DNA of 45,286 nt from Sperchopsis tessellata (Eukaryota > Arthropoda > Insecta > Coleoptera > Hydrophilidae). The notes under the pieces are model-generated. The model had not been told where the DNA came from, searched no databases, and saw nothing but the letters and a program-made list of their open reading frames with translations. The stretch lies in contig JAWQRN010000051.1 of NCBI GenBank assembly GCA_033557685.1, positions 1-45,286 of the forward strand. The letters are read 5' to 3'. Made by a program: the position numbers and the translations under genes. Of the stretch, positions 19,201 to 31,600 are shown piece by piece. Positions within the stretch are counted from its first letter, which is position 1. The number at the start of each line of letters is the position of its first letter.

Positions 19201-21240
19201 TATTTATTAGAAAGAGTAATCATTCTTTAATGATCAGTACTGTTTGAAATTGTCCTACTTATGTGATTTAAAATTTAGTTGATTAATTTCATCATATTTA
19301 GATTCCCCATACCACATAAACAGTTGATAAGGAATTTATCAGTTAGTAATCATGCGTCTGGTTTCAAAATACTTCCTGTGTAGCTTTGTCAAAATAATTT
19401 CTACTACGACATCAATTTTTTTACATAAAATTGAGAGTTTGTTTTTATTATTGTAAATAATTCTTACAAATTAATAGTTTGAAACTATTTCTTATTTACA
19501 TTTCATATTAAAAATATTTTGATGTTTCCTGTAATAAATTCCCAATATTTGGCAACATTTTAATCCATTTTTTTTTAATTTCTTTCCAAGAATGTGGCGA
19601 CAAGCTGATTTTTTCTTTGTGTGTGCTATATATTTTATAATTTTATTACATAGTTTCTCGAAAATAGAGATAAGGTCCCAGACATCTTAAATCTATAACA
19701 ACCGACTCATGGTGCACTGCAGGGAAGAACTAATATTGTTGAATGTTACCTATTTAATATTATGATTTAAAAAAAAATGAATTCAGAGCCTATATAAAAC
19801 AAAATAACCAGTTAAAATAATCTCCTACGATTAATATTAATAACAAGCTAACTGGTAACCGTGAAAAATCTCAAAAAAATGTTTAATTTGACAACTGTTA
19901 AAACTTCTGTAATAGTTAACTTTAAGCAATTACTCTACAGACTCGCATCCAAAATTATGATTTTTGATACTAATTCAAATGAGTGTTCGTGTTCTAGCTG
20001 GGTAAGTTCATGAACAGTGTATTATTGGGATGTTAAAACATCTTCTTCTCTGCAGATACATCAGTGATCACTGCTTATGCAAGTTTCTACCATGTTATAA
20101 GATATTTTAACCATTTTACACAGCTTGTGGATTACTTTTTAATTCGTCCATTTTTGAAGTTTGTTTCGGTAGGTTTCAGCCCTACTCATTCTGTCGTTGA
20201 ATGACATTTCCTATTATTATTTAGTTTATTTTTAAAACAAGTGCATTTTAAAGAGAGTCTCTCTTAAATGCAAATATCTTATATTGTTTATTCTCAAATG
20301 TGTATTATTTATACCAAACTACTAAAGTTTTTGTAAAATTCTGTAATCTTCTTAATATACATGCACCATATATAACATATCAATTTAAGAAACTTTTTAC
20401 ATTAAAACAAAACTTTTATAAAATTTTTCCTATACCTATATTTTGTATTTCATTTTAGATCTGTTCAAATAAATAAGATATTCAAATTTAAAAAGGCTTT
20501 TGAATACTCAAAGATTTCTTTGAAAAAGCTTAATTTCAGTATAGGGAATGCTATATATGTTCACTTTATAATTAAGTAAGAAATCCAAAACTACAAGAAA
20601 AAATATGGTGTTCTCTTATGAAAATTAATCGGCAATGTGCTGTCTTTTTGGAACAACCTTTAGATTAAAAAAATATATTTACTCTATACAACTAAAACTA
20701 TAAAACTTTTATTAAAGAGGTTATCTTTTATTTAAAATGGTTAAGCGAAACAATATCGCACTAATGGAACATTATTTAAAAACAATACTATTTCAAAAGT
20801 GTGGGGTCTTGAGTTCGAGACCTAGAGGCGGTGCTGTGTAAAACTGTGAGTCCTGGTATTATAGGTAAATGTAAAAGAAACCAATTCCAGTTGGAATACT
20901 GACTGTAGCAAAATTCCCTGGTGTGGTAACCCAATCCCTGACATCGGTGTTTGGTCTGTCATAGCAGCAGAAATTAAATTGAAAAAAAGCTTAACAGAAT
21001 ATAACTATTTATTTTATCGTTTCTATGGTTATAAAAGTAAATAACATTAGCTTTTTTCTGTCATGTTTATAGTACTTTGCAGTAGTAACCCAATTAACTG
21101 TTGTTTTTGTTTTAGTCGTCAAGCGATCTGCTGACCTAGATGATGAAGCCAAGTTTGCACTTTTCTCTGGTAAGGGTATTTTAGAATTTGATATTGTCAA
21201 TCTTCATGAAGCAAGAGCGTTAGAGGAGAATCAGCATTAG
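12030..21240 (+). CDS. Itm2b: ITM2/BRI family type II membrane protein with BRICHOS domain (5' exon missing)
   Basis: The two exons join as 12030-12756 and 21116-21240 (852 nt, 283 codons plus stop). In the joined product a hydrophobic segment at about residues 29-51, starting TTTLCLLLTSLAVVGIG, follows an Arg-rich stretch (RARARR), as expected of a type II signal anchor. The luminal part has VHDFN, an NKT glycosylation sequon, and the cysteines of RCFVMP and RECTG, which match the conserved BRICHOS pair. Next come YKLEKYVGG and the dibasic VVKR, at the position where vertebrate ITM2B is cut by proprotein convertases. In this family BRICHOS acts as a chaperone domain in the secretory pathway. 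The start codon lies in an exon not identified here: the ATG at 11976 is read from the intron just before the acceptor at 12028-12029. The family assignment is firm. The choice between ITM2A, B and C is meaningless in insects, so the symbol is only nominal. Confidence 0.9.
12757..16190 (+). other. First part of the ITM2 intron, nothing recognised
   Basis: No coding similarity was found. At 15084-15170 a somewhat GC-richer piece (GGGCTTCGAACAGTAACTGA) may be the end of a non-autonomous transposon; no partner was found. Confidence 0.35.
16197..16232. repeat. (TA)n microsatellite
   Basis: About 18 uninterrupted TA units within the ITM2 intron. Confidence 0.85.
16600..17770 (+). mobile_element. 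LINE fragment, reverse transcriptase with internal deletion
   Basis: Readable pieces in several frames include QSQNRKFFYRVL-like sequence near 16700, GKAAGHDDITPEMM (16937-16978), WLAAIILPVFKKGDKRKCEN and YRGILLVRVPGKLFEKIL (17060-17180), then EDEQSGV at 17206. The central palm motif with the catalytic aspartates is missing: the sequence jumps to KINVNKTKVMMV at 17262 and then to a late ...SLLIHGSESWVLT piece at 17494. The 3' end reads HLTRVANYVCM and runs into (ATGT)n. It is dead, and lies in sense orientation in the ITM2 intron. Confidence 0.75.
17790..18470 (-). mobile_element. LINE fragment (CR1/Jockey-like), very decayed
   Basis: Minus-strand pieces such as DSDAARITYFALFYSTL, then HFDYGSTAWGMSLMQE in another frame, resemble the region after the reverse transcriptase domain of CR1/Jockey-like LINEs. 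Many stops and shifts are present. The class is uncertain. Confidence 0.45.
18625..18761. repeat. Near-perfect 65-bp palindrome with 7-nt spacer
   Basis: Arms 18625-18689 and 18697-18761 are complementary at 63 of 65 positions; the spacer is ATTAGTA. On one strand each arm reads LADDMSLITTSLKLG, a reverse transcriptase-like ADD segment, so the palindrome is an inverted duplication of a piece of LINE. Both mismatches (A/G and T/C) would be G-U pairs in one RNA strand. Confidence 0.85.
18770..20780 (+). other. ITM2 intron, AT-rich, nothing recognised
   Basis: No exon or repeat structure was found on either strand. Confidence 0.35.
20790..20990 (+). mobile_element. tRNA-derived SINE, copy 2, 5'-truncated
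   Basis: A box B-like GAGTTCGAGACC (20811-20822) is followed by the same body as copy 1: AAACCAATTCCAGTTGGAAT, AGCAAAATTCCCTGGTGT and an A-rich tail GAAAAAAAGC. The box A part is missing or lost. A 23-bp insertion (near 20915-20940) duplicates part of the body. Confidence 0.7.
21116..21240 (+). CDS. Itm2b: ITM2 last exon: dibasic cleavage site and C-terminal peptide
   Basis: The acceptor is TTTGTTTTAG (AG at 21114-21115). The phase-1 junction rebuilds codon G/TC (Val), giving YVGG-VVKR followed by SADLDDEAKFALFSGKG and 20 more residues ending EENQH, then TAG. The KR dipeptide sits where vertebrate ITM2B is processed, so the released peptide would have 37 residues. It contains no cysteine, whereas the vertebrate BRI peptide is closed by a disulphide. 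The exon is too short to be found by ORF length; phase, position and the dibasic motif support it. Confidence 0.85.
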
Positions 21241-21522
21241 TAGTGTCGCCATAATTTAAGGCATGTATGATAGTGTTAGCAGCTTTTAGTTTACAAATAC
21301 ATATTATACATATTGTAATATTTAAAAGTTTCCAGTAAATGAAAAATGTATATTCAAATTTATTGAATGTAATATTATGAATTATTGAAGGGTTTGTACG
21401 ATATTATTACTATATTATATGTAAAATATATTGAGCTTTATCAAAATGTTACTGTATTTTGATAGGTAATTAATGTGATTTTAATTTTATTTTATTTTTT
21501 ACACAACTATACATATAATTTT

Positions 21523-21592
21523 AATAAATACAATTATTACATTTGTGATTTTCCAGTTTTAAAGAGGTTTGTCAATAAATTCCTTAAATAAA
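21523..21592 (+). promoter_or_regulatory. Polyadenylation signals of the ITM2 gene
   Basis: Three AATAAA hexamers lie at 21523-21528, 21574-21579 and 21587-21592. They are 283 to 352 bases after the stop codon and are followed by a T/G-rich stretch from 21593. The last two are the best candidates. A minus-strand LINE begins soon after, about 21880. Confidence 0.5.
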
Positions 21593-21879
21593 TGTTTCTG
21601 TTTTATTTACTATTACCAAACAATAATAATATAGATTATTTTCCTTTAAGGCAGTACAGCAATCGGATTCGTCATAATCTTGGGTCACATACATATAAAA
21701 ATCATATATTAAACGAAATAAACTTGACAATTTAAAATCACAAGAAACACAATAATTGTCAATAAAGCACATTCATATAAAATCAAACATCAGTCAAAAA
21801 TGCACGATAATCACTAAAACTCAAATTCTAAAAATTCCTTAAAATTGTAAAATACATTCCCATTAAAAACTTTCTTAAG

Positions 21880-23245
21880 TTGGAGGAAAATCATTTAAAG
21901 TCCTCATATCTAGTGGCAGATGAGAATAAAATTTAATAGCATTGTATTTTATGCACTTTTCGTATAGGGATGTCAAATGCATATCCACTTCATGGATACC
22001 ATTCAATCTATTTCTCATATTGTACACATGACCATGCAGGTTATTTGCAAAATCAAAATTACCATTTTTAAGAAAACTAATAAATATATAGATATATATT
22101 GAGGGCTATGTTAATATGTTTAACGTCCTAAATATATCTCTACAACTAATCCGTCGTGTATTGAACATTATAATTCGAACTGCTCATTTTTGTATTTTAG
22201 AATTCTATCCGAAAAAGAGCCTCCCCAAATCTCCAGCAGTAGCTTAACAGGGACTGAAAATACCCATATTATATCCTCAACAGCAATGACAACTCACTAC
22301 ATTTTTGTCTTATATTCAATAAACAGAATTTAAATGATTGCATAACTTATCTATATGATCATACCATTCCATTGATTACTGAAGATATATACCCAAATAT
22401 TTTACATTTGCTGATCGTAATATACCGTCAAAATCAAGTGAAAACTGCAGTGCAGAACCTTTTCTTTTAAAAAAACATTTACTGCGACTTGTGCATGTTA
22501 GCCTGCAGCAGATTAGACGCAAACCATTTGCTACAGCTAAGTGTCGATACAATTATTCTTCAGGTCCTCCATATTATTACTCCTAATTAGAAACTTGATG
22601 ATCATACTATATCTTTGACTGAGAGGTAAGTCATTTATGAAAAGTTGAAAAAGAAGTGGTCCTAATATGGAGCCTTCTGGAACTCCGCACCTAATCTCTC
22701 TAAGATCGGAATGAATTCTTTCATCTCCCATATCAACCTCTACCAGTTATTACCTATTTTGCAGGTAAGATTCTATAAGCGAATGGATGGTGCCTCTCAA
22801 ACCAAGCTGGTATAGTTTTTGCTACAAATGTAATTGATTAATAACACAATAATCTGCATTATCTAAAATCTCATACACGTTCTGCGTTATATAGAAACAA
22901 GCATTGGCACTACTTTTTCCCTTCCTAAACCCAAATTGGGAACCTGACAGTATACTGTGTCTTTTGCAAAAGCAATATATTATTTTTCAGATAACCCTTT
23001 CATTTACCTTAGAACGAGCAGACATGATATTGGGCGATAACTGAAAACAAGGCAGGTGTCATTTTTAGGGATCGAAATAACTCTCGCATATTAAGGCTAT
23101 CAGGAAATGCTCCATGCTGAACTGAACCGTTCACAAGAGCAGTGTGATGCCCCAAAATTGTCATAAAATATCGCTTGAAAACATTAAAAGACCAACCACA
23201 ATGTATATAGCTACTACTCATGCTATGAACGATAAATATATCCAC
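21880..23245 (-). mobile_element. LINE (CR1/Jockey-like) reverse transcriptase remnant
   Basis: In minus-strand order, pieces include LVNGSVQHGAFPDSL (23150-23100), HSILSGSQFGFRKGK (about 22960-22915), YEILDNADYCVINQLHL, LGLRGTIHSLIESYLQNR, IRCGVPEGSILGPLLFQLF and INDLPL (22700-22620), and after the palm NNMEDLKNNCIDT. The C-terminal side includes GDLGRLF, AVRIIMFNTRRISCRDIFRT and LNILT (22220-22110). These are the fingers, palm and post-RT regions of a CR1/Jockey-type LINE. Frameshifts and stops are frequent. It lies antisense, just behind the ITM2 gene. Confidence 0.75.
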
Positions 23246-23249
23246 TTTC

Positions 23250-25580
23250 TTTTAAGAGTCGCTAGATTACCTTTTAGAAATCACCAAACTTCATTATTTT
23301 TGATTGATGGAAAGTATGATATGTGAAATAAGAGTTTTGAGGTTGTTAAACTAAAATGTGTGTAGAGTATGAGTATGTATATTATAAAAAAACAATGAAT
23401 TCAGAAGAAAAGAAAATCTAATTTAAAGAATATATACATAGTAAAATTTCGTAGAATCGAAATGTTAAATTAAGTAAACTGCTTCAAATTATTTTCGTGA
23501 ATAAGAAGAATGGTTTTCAGGAGAAAATTTCAGGTTAGGTGAAGTTTATGATGTATTAGTTGAATTATTCGAGAAAGAAACAACAGATATAAATTTTAAA
23601 AATATACAAGTGTCCCCAATACAGTACAGAGATTGGCTGATTTCCAAGAAACAGGAATTACATTATTGCGATTGGATCTAATAATTTCAAAAGTTATAAT
23701 AACTATAGAAAGCTATATTTTGACAGATTTTTAAATCCCTACACAATACATATGATATATCTAAAAATAAACAAAAGAAATTTTTAAAAATATATTATGG
23801 AATTAAGAACCTCATAATAAATAACTCTTTGATTAAGGTAAAGCAAATGACTGATACACAGACTTTTCTAGAAGAATTATTTTAATTTTTACAAAGGATT
23901 TAATTTTAAATATAAATCATTTGAATAATGGTCCTATTAGCTCATAATAAAAGGCTAGCAAGGAATTGGAAATGTACGTTTTTAAAACTTATATAGAAAT
24001 TCTCCGCAAAAGTATGTCACAATAACGTAGCCATCTTTTGGCCGATTTTTGTAAATGTTTCATTATATATTTAAAATAGTATATGTTTATATCTGAGAAA
24101 ATAAATTTAAATTAGTTCCTCGGAAAATACTAAGCCCGGGTGATTTTTCTCCACAAAACAATGTAATGCTATGAATTTTCATCTTCATAGCTCAAAACCT
24201 TTGGGCGCTAGGAGCCCAGATACGGACAAGACTCCATTCATTCCAAAAACCAGGTTTTTGTTTCAGGGGATTTAAAACTGGATTTTTCCAAAAGAATCTC
24301 AAAATTTTCTTTATTATTATATTTCCATTACCCTGTAAAAGAATAAAAAAATATCAGCAAATATTTACCACTTGCACTCACCTTACTTAAGTTTTTTTTG
24401 TAAATACAGTCACGCTCAGAAAACACATTCGTTATGACTATTCAAATATCATTGCTATTGATTTTAGATGTACAGCAAAAGCAAGCAATCCGTAGTATAT
24501 TTTTGTACCAGAAAATGTAGGTATTATGAAAATCGGTTACTAAAACCACGGTTATGAAGCCAGTCACAAAAACCGCTGTTATGAAACTAGATTACGAAAT
24601 CCGCGATTTTGAACACCTTTCAGAGAGGTTATAAAAACCGGGTATCTGTGATGAAATCCGCGGTTTCATGACCGATACGGCAATTATCGAAAGGAAGATT
24701 TACCGAATACCGATTACTTTTGGTCATGACCGATTGTCGGCTAGCAGTTTCATATTCGAAGGCACTAGCAGAAATTAAAACTGATAGCATCATAGGCTGA
24801 ATTGTAGTATGACACACTGTAATACCTAAGAGAGTTTCAAGAAGAGACATAGTACGAAACCAAAATTGTATGCCTACACAGAGTTCTACTTTAGTGCAAG
24901 ATGGATGAGTTAGTGAGGGTCAGTTGAGATGGTATAGATATCTAAATAAAATCGACGATACTAGTCATTTAAACCATTAGTGGATAGCATCCGTTTTATC
25001 GCACGTTAGTTATTTAATTTTTTCTATGGTGCTAATCTCACTTTCTATTGCATGTTCTGTTAAGCGCGGTTTTGTGTTGCGTGAAAAACTGAATTATTTC
25101 TGTACAATACAAAAATCACCTTTATGAACTTCATCCACACCAATGGGTTAAAGAGTATCTGGGAGGAATGAGCTCTAAATGTTTGCAATATTTGTCGCAC
25201 TTTGTATCCACTCAATAATAACAATATATTACTTCTGTTTCCGCAAGTGGTTTTCAACTGAATTCAATTAATACACATAAAAATAGCCGTACGAATCGTA
25301 AAAACAAACTGCGAATTTTAGAGAATATGCGGATTCTGACTACGAATACCTAGAAAATATTTAGGGATAGTTGCCATACCTTAAATAACGGCGCTTTTAT
25401 TGTTGATGTCTACCAAATACAAGCTATCTATTTTATCAACAAGCGCTTCACTTCAAATGCAAATGTCAAATATTTTGACGTTTATTGACAACACTGTCCC
25501 TATCTTGTAGTTTATTCTTTTTATCTTATCAAAATACCAAACTACAATAAAATTGAATAAAGCCTTGATTTGTCACATTT
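23250..25580. other. Spacer between ITM2 side and PDCD10
   Basis: Apart from the short tandem repeat at 24525-24607 no structure was recognised. The last 200 bases before 25598 should hold the PDCD10 promoter, but no clear core element was seen. Confidence 0.35.
24525..24607 (+). repeat. Three degenerate 28-bp tandem units
   Basis: Units begin TATGAA at 24525, about 24552 and 24580, each carrying a variant of AAAACCGCGGT. Related pieces (AAAAACCGGG, GAAATCCGCGGTTTCATGAC) continue to about 24680. The ACCGCGGT part is self-complementary. Confidence 0.55.
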
Positions 25581-25597
25581 TATAATTAGTATTAAAT

Positions 25598-25669
25598 ATG
25601 ACAATGGGGGACGAAACACCAGTAACATCTTTGATACTTCCAGTTCTTATACGCCCCATATTATCACAG
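25598..25669 (+). CDS. Pdcd10: PDCD10 exon 1
   Basis: It encodes 24 residues, MTMGDETPVTS followed by LILPVLIRPILSQ, and ends CAG before GTAATG. The join to exon 2 is in phase 0. The divergent N-terminus followed by a hydrophobic helix matches the family, where only the helix just before LER is recognisable. Exon 1 is recognised by position, phase and the LSQ-LER join rather than by strong similarity. Confidence 0.85.
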
Positions 25670-28600
25670 GTAATGAGCACTATCACATTTGCACATTTGT
25701 TTAATTAATCCGGTTTTTAGTTGGAGAGGAGAGATGTGTCAGCATCACAGACATTACGTGCTGCATTAACCAAAGCGGAAACTGCATATCCTGGTTTAAC
25801 GTATGACCTTGTTGTGGGAATTATGAGGAGGGGTGAAATTACTGTGAATATGAATGAAAGCATATTAAGATTACAAGGAGCCCTTTCAGATACTGATGGT
25901 AGGCTAATTTCTCACCTAAGTTTTTAAGATTATAATTTGTTAGTATTGCATAAACATACATCACACGGCCTTTTTATTAAATAACAGATACTTAAGTTTT
26001 TGAGAGAGTATATAATATTTTTAAAACATTACTTTTTGGCACCATTGTGAACCAGGCCACGTCAAATTATAATGTTAATATTAGGTATCCAATACTTCTA
26101 CAAGTAATATAATCTTCCAAAGGTTCATTTGATTTGAAGCATGATCGTGAAGGCTTACAAATATTCTAACAAACAGAGACATGTTTATAACAGTCAGAAG
26201 AAACTAATTGGTCACCTAAAGAACTTCATCTTAATATATAGTATGAGGTTTTAAGCATCTTAAATGTTATATCCATCTAATGTAAGCATTTCTTCTTCAG
26301 TTCATTTATTTTTAATGAATGTATAACCACCTAACCACCATAGTCTCGTTCCAGTCTAGGACAATTGCATCTGGAATTTTCACATTCGACTCAATAAAAA
26401 ATGTTAGTTTACATGTTCAGTATGATGTCTTTATAGGCAGTACAGTATGAGCTAGTTTGTCATTAAATGTTTAATCCATCTCTATGTGACGTAACTTACT
26501 AGGAGTAGTTTGTTCATATTAAGGTGTAGGATTTAGATACTGCAATATTTAATTCATTCTTCTCATTTTTTGCACATATTTACTATTGTGTTTGTTAATA
26601 TGTAGGTATATCGTTAGCCCAAATTGTATGCAATTGACATATGTTTAATTAATTTCTTTTACATCCTTTTTAATACATCCAGTAATTTAAAAAAAAAAAA
26701 TTTATATTCTTTTCCCAAGTAATCTGCCAATTTTGTGCACATGTAAAACTATAGCATGCTGCTTTTATCATGTCCTCTATGTTTCCTTCATTTCATAAAA
26801 TAAAAGGTCTAATTATGTTCTCTAAGGCGTCATATTTACATTTTTGGTTTATATATTGTTTCTGGATATCGCCCCAACAATGTAGAATAAATATTGAAAA
26901 TAGTTGTAGGAATGCTTAACAATGATTTGAATATCAAACCATCTTAAACTAACTAAGAGGCGATAACATGGCTCACATGGAATTTGGAAATCTGTATCCA
27001 AATTAACATGGGTTTATCATTTTAACTTATTAGAAAAAAGACTGATGAAGGCTATACTTGCCATAAAGAAAATTGTAAATTGCACAGACTATAAAAATTG
27101 TTACCGATGGAGATCGTCTGAGTAATGTTTAAAATTCAGTACTGGTTATTAAACGAAAGAATATTAAATTGTTTACTACAAAATCAAATTTATATTTGAA
27201 ATATACAAAAATCAAAAATTCAGTCCAGATATGGATGTGAACCAAACTTTATGCTTTGTTGTTATTGCTACCTATCCTTCTTTAATAGTAAATTAACCTA
27301 ACCTGCGATGTACGGTACTTTAACGAATGGATTTCTAACCTGTCAAAATTCTCAATTGTTAACTTATTATTTTTCTTTAAATCTTTCAAGTAATCCGAAA
27401 TAACAGAAAGGGTTTCTTGCATGGGCAACCAAAGGAATATTTTTGAAATTTCAAATTTGTTTGCCTAAATGCCATTAAGTTTGTTAGTTACTTCTTACCG
27501 CTTGCTTTTATTTAATTCATTTAAGTTCTGAAATGTATCTTATAAGAGACTTATTTAGCACATTAACATTAAGCACATAGAAAAATCTAATGATTTTTTC
27601 TGGATGAAGATATTTTCAGTATCTTTGTATTTAATGTTGTTTGACATGTTGCATCTTGGGTGAAGAATTATTGTCTCATCGTTCAAGGTTGGCATACTGA
27701 TGTATTATGACTTTATATATGATTTTCTTACAAAAGTTCAGGGAACTCTGGAAGACACTTGCAGAATCCAAAGGTTCCGTGGAACCTCGGTTGGGAAACA
27801 CTTCTATATTCCCAGATATAATTCGAAATTAATAATTTCACAAAATAGGCGTCATCCTGTCTTGCAGGTTTTCAAATAAGTATTCAACTTTTAACTCATC
27901 GTTAAATAGATGCTTACCTCACATGTACATGTCTTACTTCACAGTGACAATAAGTGGCATTCATCCAAATTTAGAATGTATTTAATTCATTTGGATGTTC
28001 AACAAGTGTTTTAGTAAGATCTAAGTTTAGGTCATAAATAAAAGGTTTATTTATCACTTACACTTGCTACCACAGAAGCGATAATGAACATATTTATAAA
28101 AAAAATGTATGTTTTCTTATATAGAACAAAAGTGAAAAAAAAAGTAAACACAAATAAAATGCAGTGAAGGATTCAAGGTTTATGTGTAGTTATATTTAAT
28201 AAGAAGTGATCAAGGTTTTTGCAACCGAACAAATCTCTTATTGTGTAAAAAATAATAATTTACAGGTTACAGGCTCCTAATTTTCAATATGTTCATTCCA
28301 TTCTACGATTAGATCATAAAGCCTATACAAATTATTATATTTTTATGATATTTTCAAGCGAAGCACCCTTAAATAATTTTAAAATTGAATGAACCTAGTA
28401 TAACTCATTGTCTTTCATCTTTTTTCATCTTTGTTGTGTATAATAAAAAAGAAATGATTCTAATAACATTATTCTATGACATTTGATGGAAACTATTACT
28501 CACTCTCCTATTAAAATCCTTGGCTTTGTCTTTGCCATCAGGTGTTCTATAAGCTTCTCCAACATTGAGGCTATTGTCTTTTTACACATCATTTGGTCAG

Positions 28601-31600
28601 GCCATGCTAGATTACACCTCTGTTATATGAGATCCTTATCACCAGAAGTACATTAACTTTGTGGGACATGTTAGACGACATTTTTTTTAATTATGTATTT
28701 TAGGAGTTATTTGGAAAGAGGATACTCTCACAATCATCTCATAAATTTGTCCTTCTGTGAAAACTTTACGTTGATATGGAACCCTGGTTTGTTATATATT
28801 TAAGGTTATCAATGGGTTAGTGGACAATTCCGAATTGTGGCCATGAGAATATGTTGTAGTAGTCCAATATTTCTAAGATTTGCAGGCATATCGGCTATTT
28901 TTTATAGTTCAAATTTTGGGGAAGACAGTAACCCAGAAACTGTGCTATTTTTTATTATTGTACTTTGTTATGTTGTCTACTACAGCCTGATAAGTGGTAT
29001 TTTTTCATATTTTTAAATGTTAAATGGTGTAGCTCAAATAAATAAATAAATATCATAATTTTTGTTATGGACTTCTAAGAAGTAGGTTATTTTAACAAAT
29101 ATAGCAAGCCACGATTTCCTTGCAATCCACTGTTTAATTGTCTGTAACTATACTTTTTTGTATCTGAAATACTATAACAATGTGTATCTTTAAGTTGTAG
29201 AGTATCGACTAAATAGATCAGAAGATGCATTCCAGGAATTAAATAGAAAGTCTGCCACATTGAAGAAAATTTTGAGTAGAATTCCAGATGAAATAACAGA
29301 TCGTAAAACATTTTTGGAAATTATTAAGTAAGTTTCTTCTGATAAGTGTATATTCTAATAATGTTTTAACAGCCTGTGCCGGTACCAAACCAATTTCCTG
29401 CATATGCTTTTGAATCAGTAACTTAAAATCTTCTCATTGAATAAAAAATGATGTTTATTGGTTTCCAAAATTGCCATTCGTATAAGTCTTTCAGTGAATT
29501 AATTTCATTTATTAAATTGAATTTGTTTAAACTTTATTTTATTCATTACAATGATAAATAAATGTAAGTTAAATACCTGTATTAATATTTGTTTTAATTT
29601 TAGAGAAATTGCAAGTGCCATAAAAAAATTGTTGGATGCAGTTAATGAAGTTAATGGATTTATCCCTGGCCCTACTGGAAAGCAAGCATTGGAGCAAAGA
29701 AAACGAGAATTTGTGAAGTATTCCAAAAGATTTAGTAATACCTTGAAAGAATATTTTAAAGAAGGACAGTAAGTATTTTTTAAATATTCTGTGTACTATA
29801 GAGTTACTCCCATAATTGCCTTAAAGAGATTTATTTATTTTTTGTATTTTAAATTGTCAACAAAGACTTACCATGTCAGATAAACAGAAAACTAGTTGAT
29901 ACACATTAGACATATCGAGGACAAGTTTTTAGAGGATTCCCGCTACATAGAAACTAGCATGCATACCAGTCTTGAAAATCTACAAAATAGGCCCTTCATC
30001 ACCTTTTCAGGATTGGTACTTTTAGATGGAGATCTGATTCTGGTTGTTTTCCTGGACATTGAGGGTATGTTTGACAATACTATTTTGACGTTCAATATCA
30101 AAGAAACCCAATTCGAAAAAATGTGAAGAACTATATACTGAAAACCTTCTTGAAGGTGATGCTCGATGTGTACATACAGTATTGCCTTGATGTTAACTGG
30201 GATGTATATGCATGTTATGTGGACTATGGGAATGCCATTAATAAACTACACCATTGAACTGCTACAGAAGTTTGGAATGGATAGGCACAATTTGCGAATG
30301 TTAGAGTTCCTTTACTATAAGCAAACTGCCACCATAATAGTTGAAGGAGAAGCATCGGAAAATATTCCAATTAAATGAGGTGTCCTACAGAAGTGTGTCC
30401 TATCTCAACTTTTCTTCAACTTATACTTTGAGGCAATAATGCAGGAAACTTTGGAAGAGGAATCAGCTGGAATTGTAGTAAATCCTGATCCGTTAAATAA
30501 CATTCACTACTCCAACAATACTGTGTTGCTAGTCAGAAGTATAGAAGCTCTTCAGTGTATTAAGCATGTTCGAGAGGTTAGTGAGAGCTACAGACTCATA
30601 ATGAAAGTTAATAACATGAAGTTCATGATACTTAACAAAAACACTGCAAATAGTAACCCGCAGCTGACAAACAATAAAAGTCTGATTGAAAAAGTTCACA
30701 AATACAAATACATGGGTACATGGACGACATTGGCATCTTTTAACTGAAAATAAAGACCAGAATTGCGCAAGCTCGCAGCACCATAAAACTGAAACGATTC
30801 TTCTGCTGTAAATACTCTGAGATCAAAATAGTACTATGCTACATTTTTTCAGTGCTTTTATATGGTGTAGATCTTTCTACGCTTAATCAACAGCTAAGCA
30901 ACAAAATGGCTCCATTTAAGATGTAGATGTTACTATGGATCCCAGATATGGGCGTCTGCGGCTCATAATTCAAGGCAATATAAATGGCAGGAGGAAGGTT
31001 TAGAGGAGGAGAATATCTTGACTACACAATCTGAGAGGCTGGGCAAATTGTTAATATGGTTTCCAACCTTTGTTGAAAGCGGTACAGTAAGAAAAATGAG
31101 GCTTTGTGACAGGTTTAGCACTGATGCACATAACACAATCCTTCTAAGATAAAGGTCGGGATATTTAGAAGAATAAGGAATGTCGAAATTTTTCATCGGT
31201 CAGTTTTTGATATACCACTTCAACCATCTCGGAAGATTAAGTAGCTTGGAGTTACTCTTGAATTCAAGATGACCTGGAAGGAACAAGTGGATAATACCAC
31301 AGCTAAAGCCTATAGAACTATGTGGATCTGTATAGGTACCGTGGGGTAATATGGGGTCTGATACTTTTGTTTTGACTCTACCCCACAATCATTTTGCCCA
31401 TAATGACGTACGAAATGGTAGTGTTGTTGTCTTAGGATTCTACAGAAACACTCCTCTAGAAAATGTTTGGTAGTCTGCTAACTATAATATAAAATGAAGT
31501 TTTTCCTGTAATTTAAAGTTCAGGATTGTTTGGAGCTGTCTTGATGCTGATATATATATATATATATATATATTTACAGAGATTTCAAATCAGAGGTAGG

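Noticed and set aside
25609..25617. GGGACGAAACACC in PDCD10 exon 1 as another Penelope-type motif
   Set aside because: It resembles the GGACGAAAC motif, but there is no stem II partner in front and it codes for GDET in a gene with consistent exons. It is a chance match.
29087..29311. Minus-strand frame over PDCD10 exon 3
   Set aside because: It is antisense to a well-supported exon.
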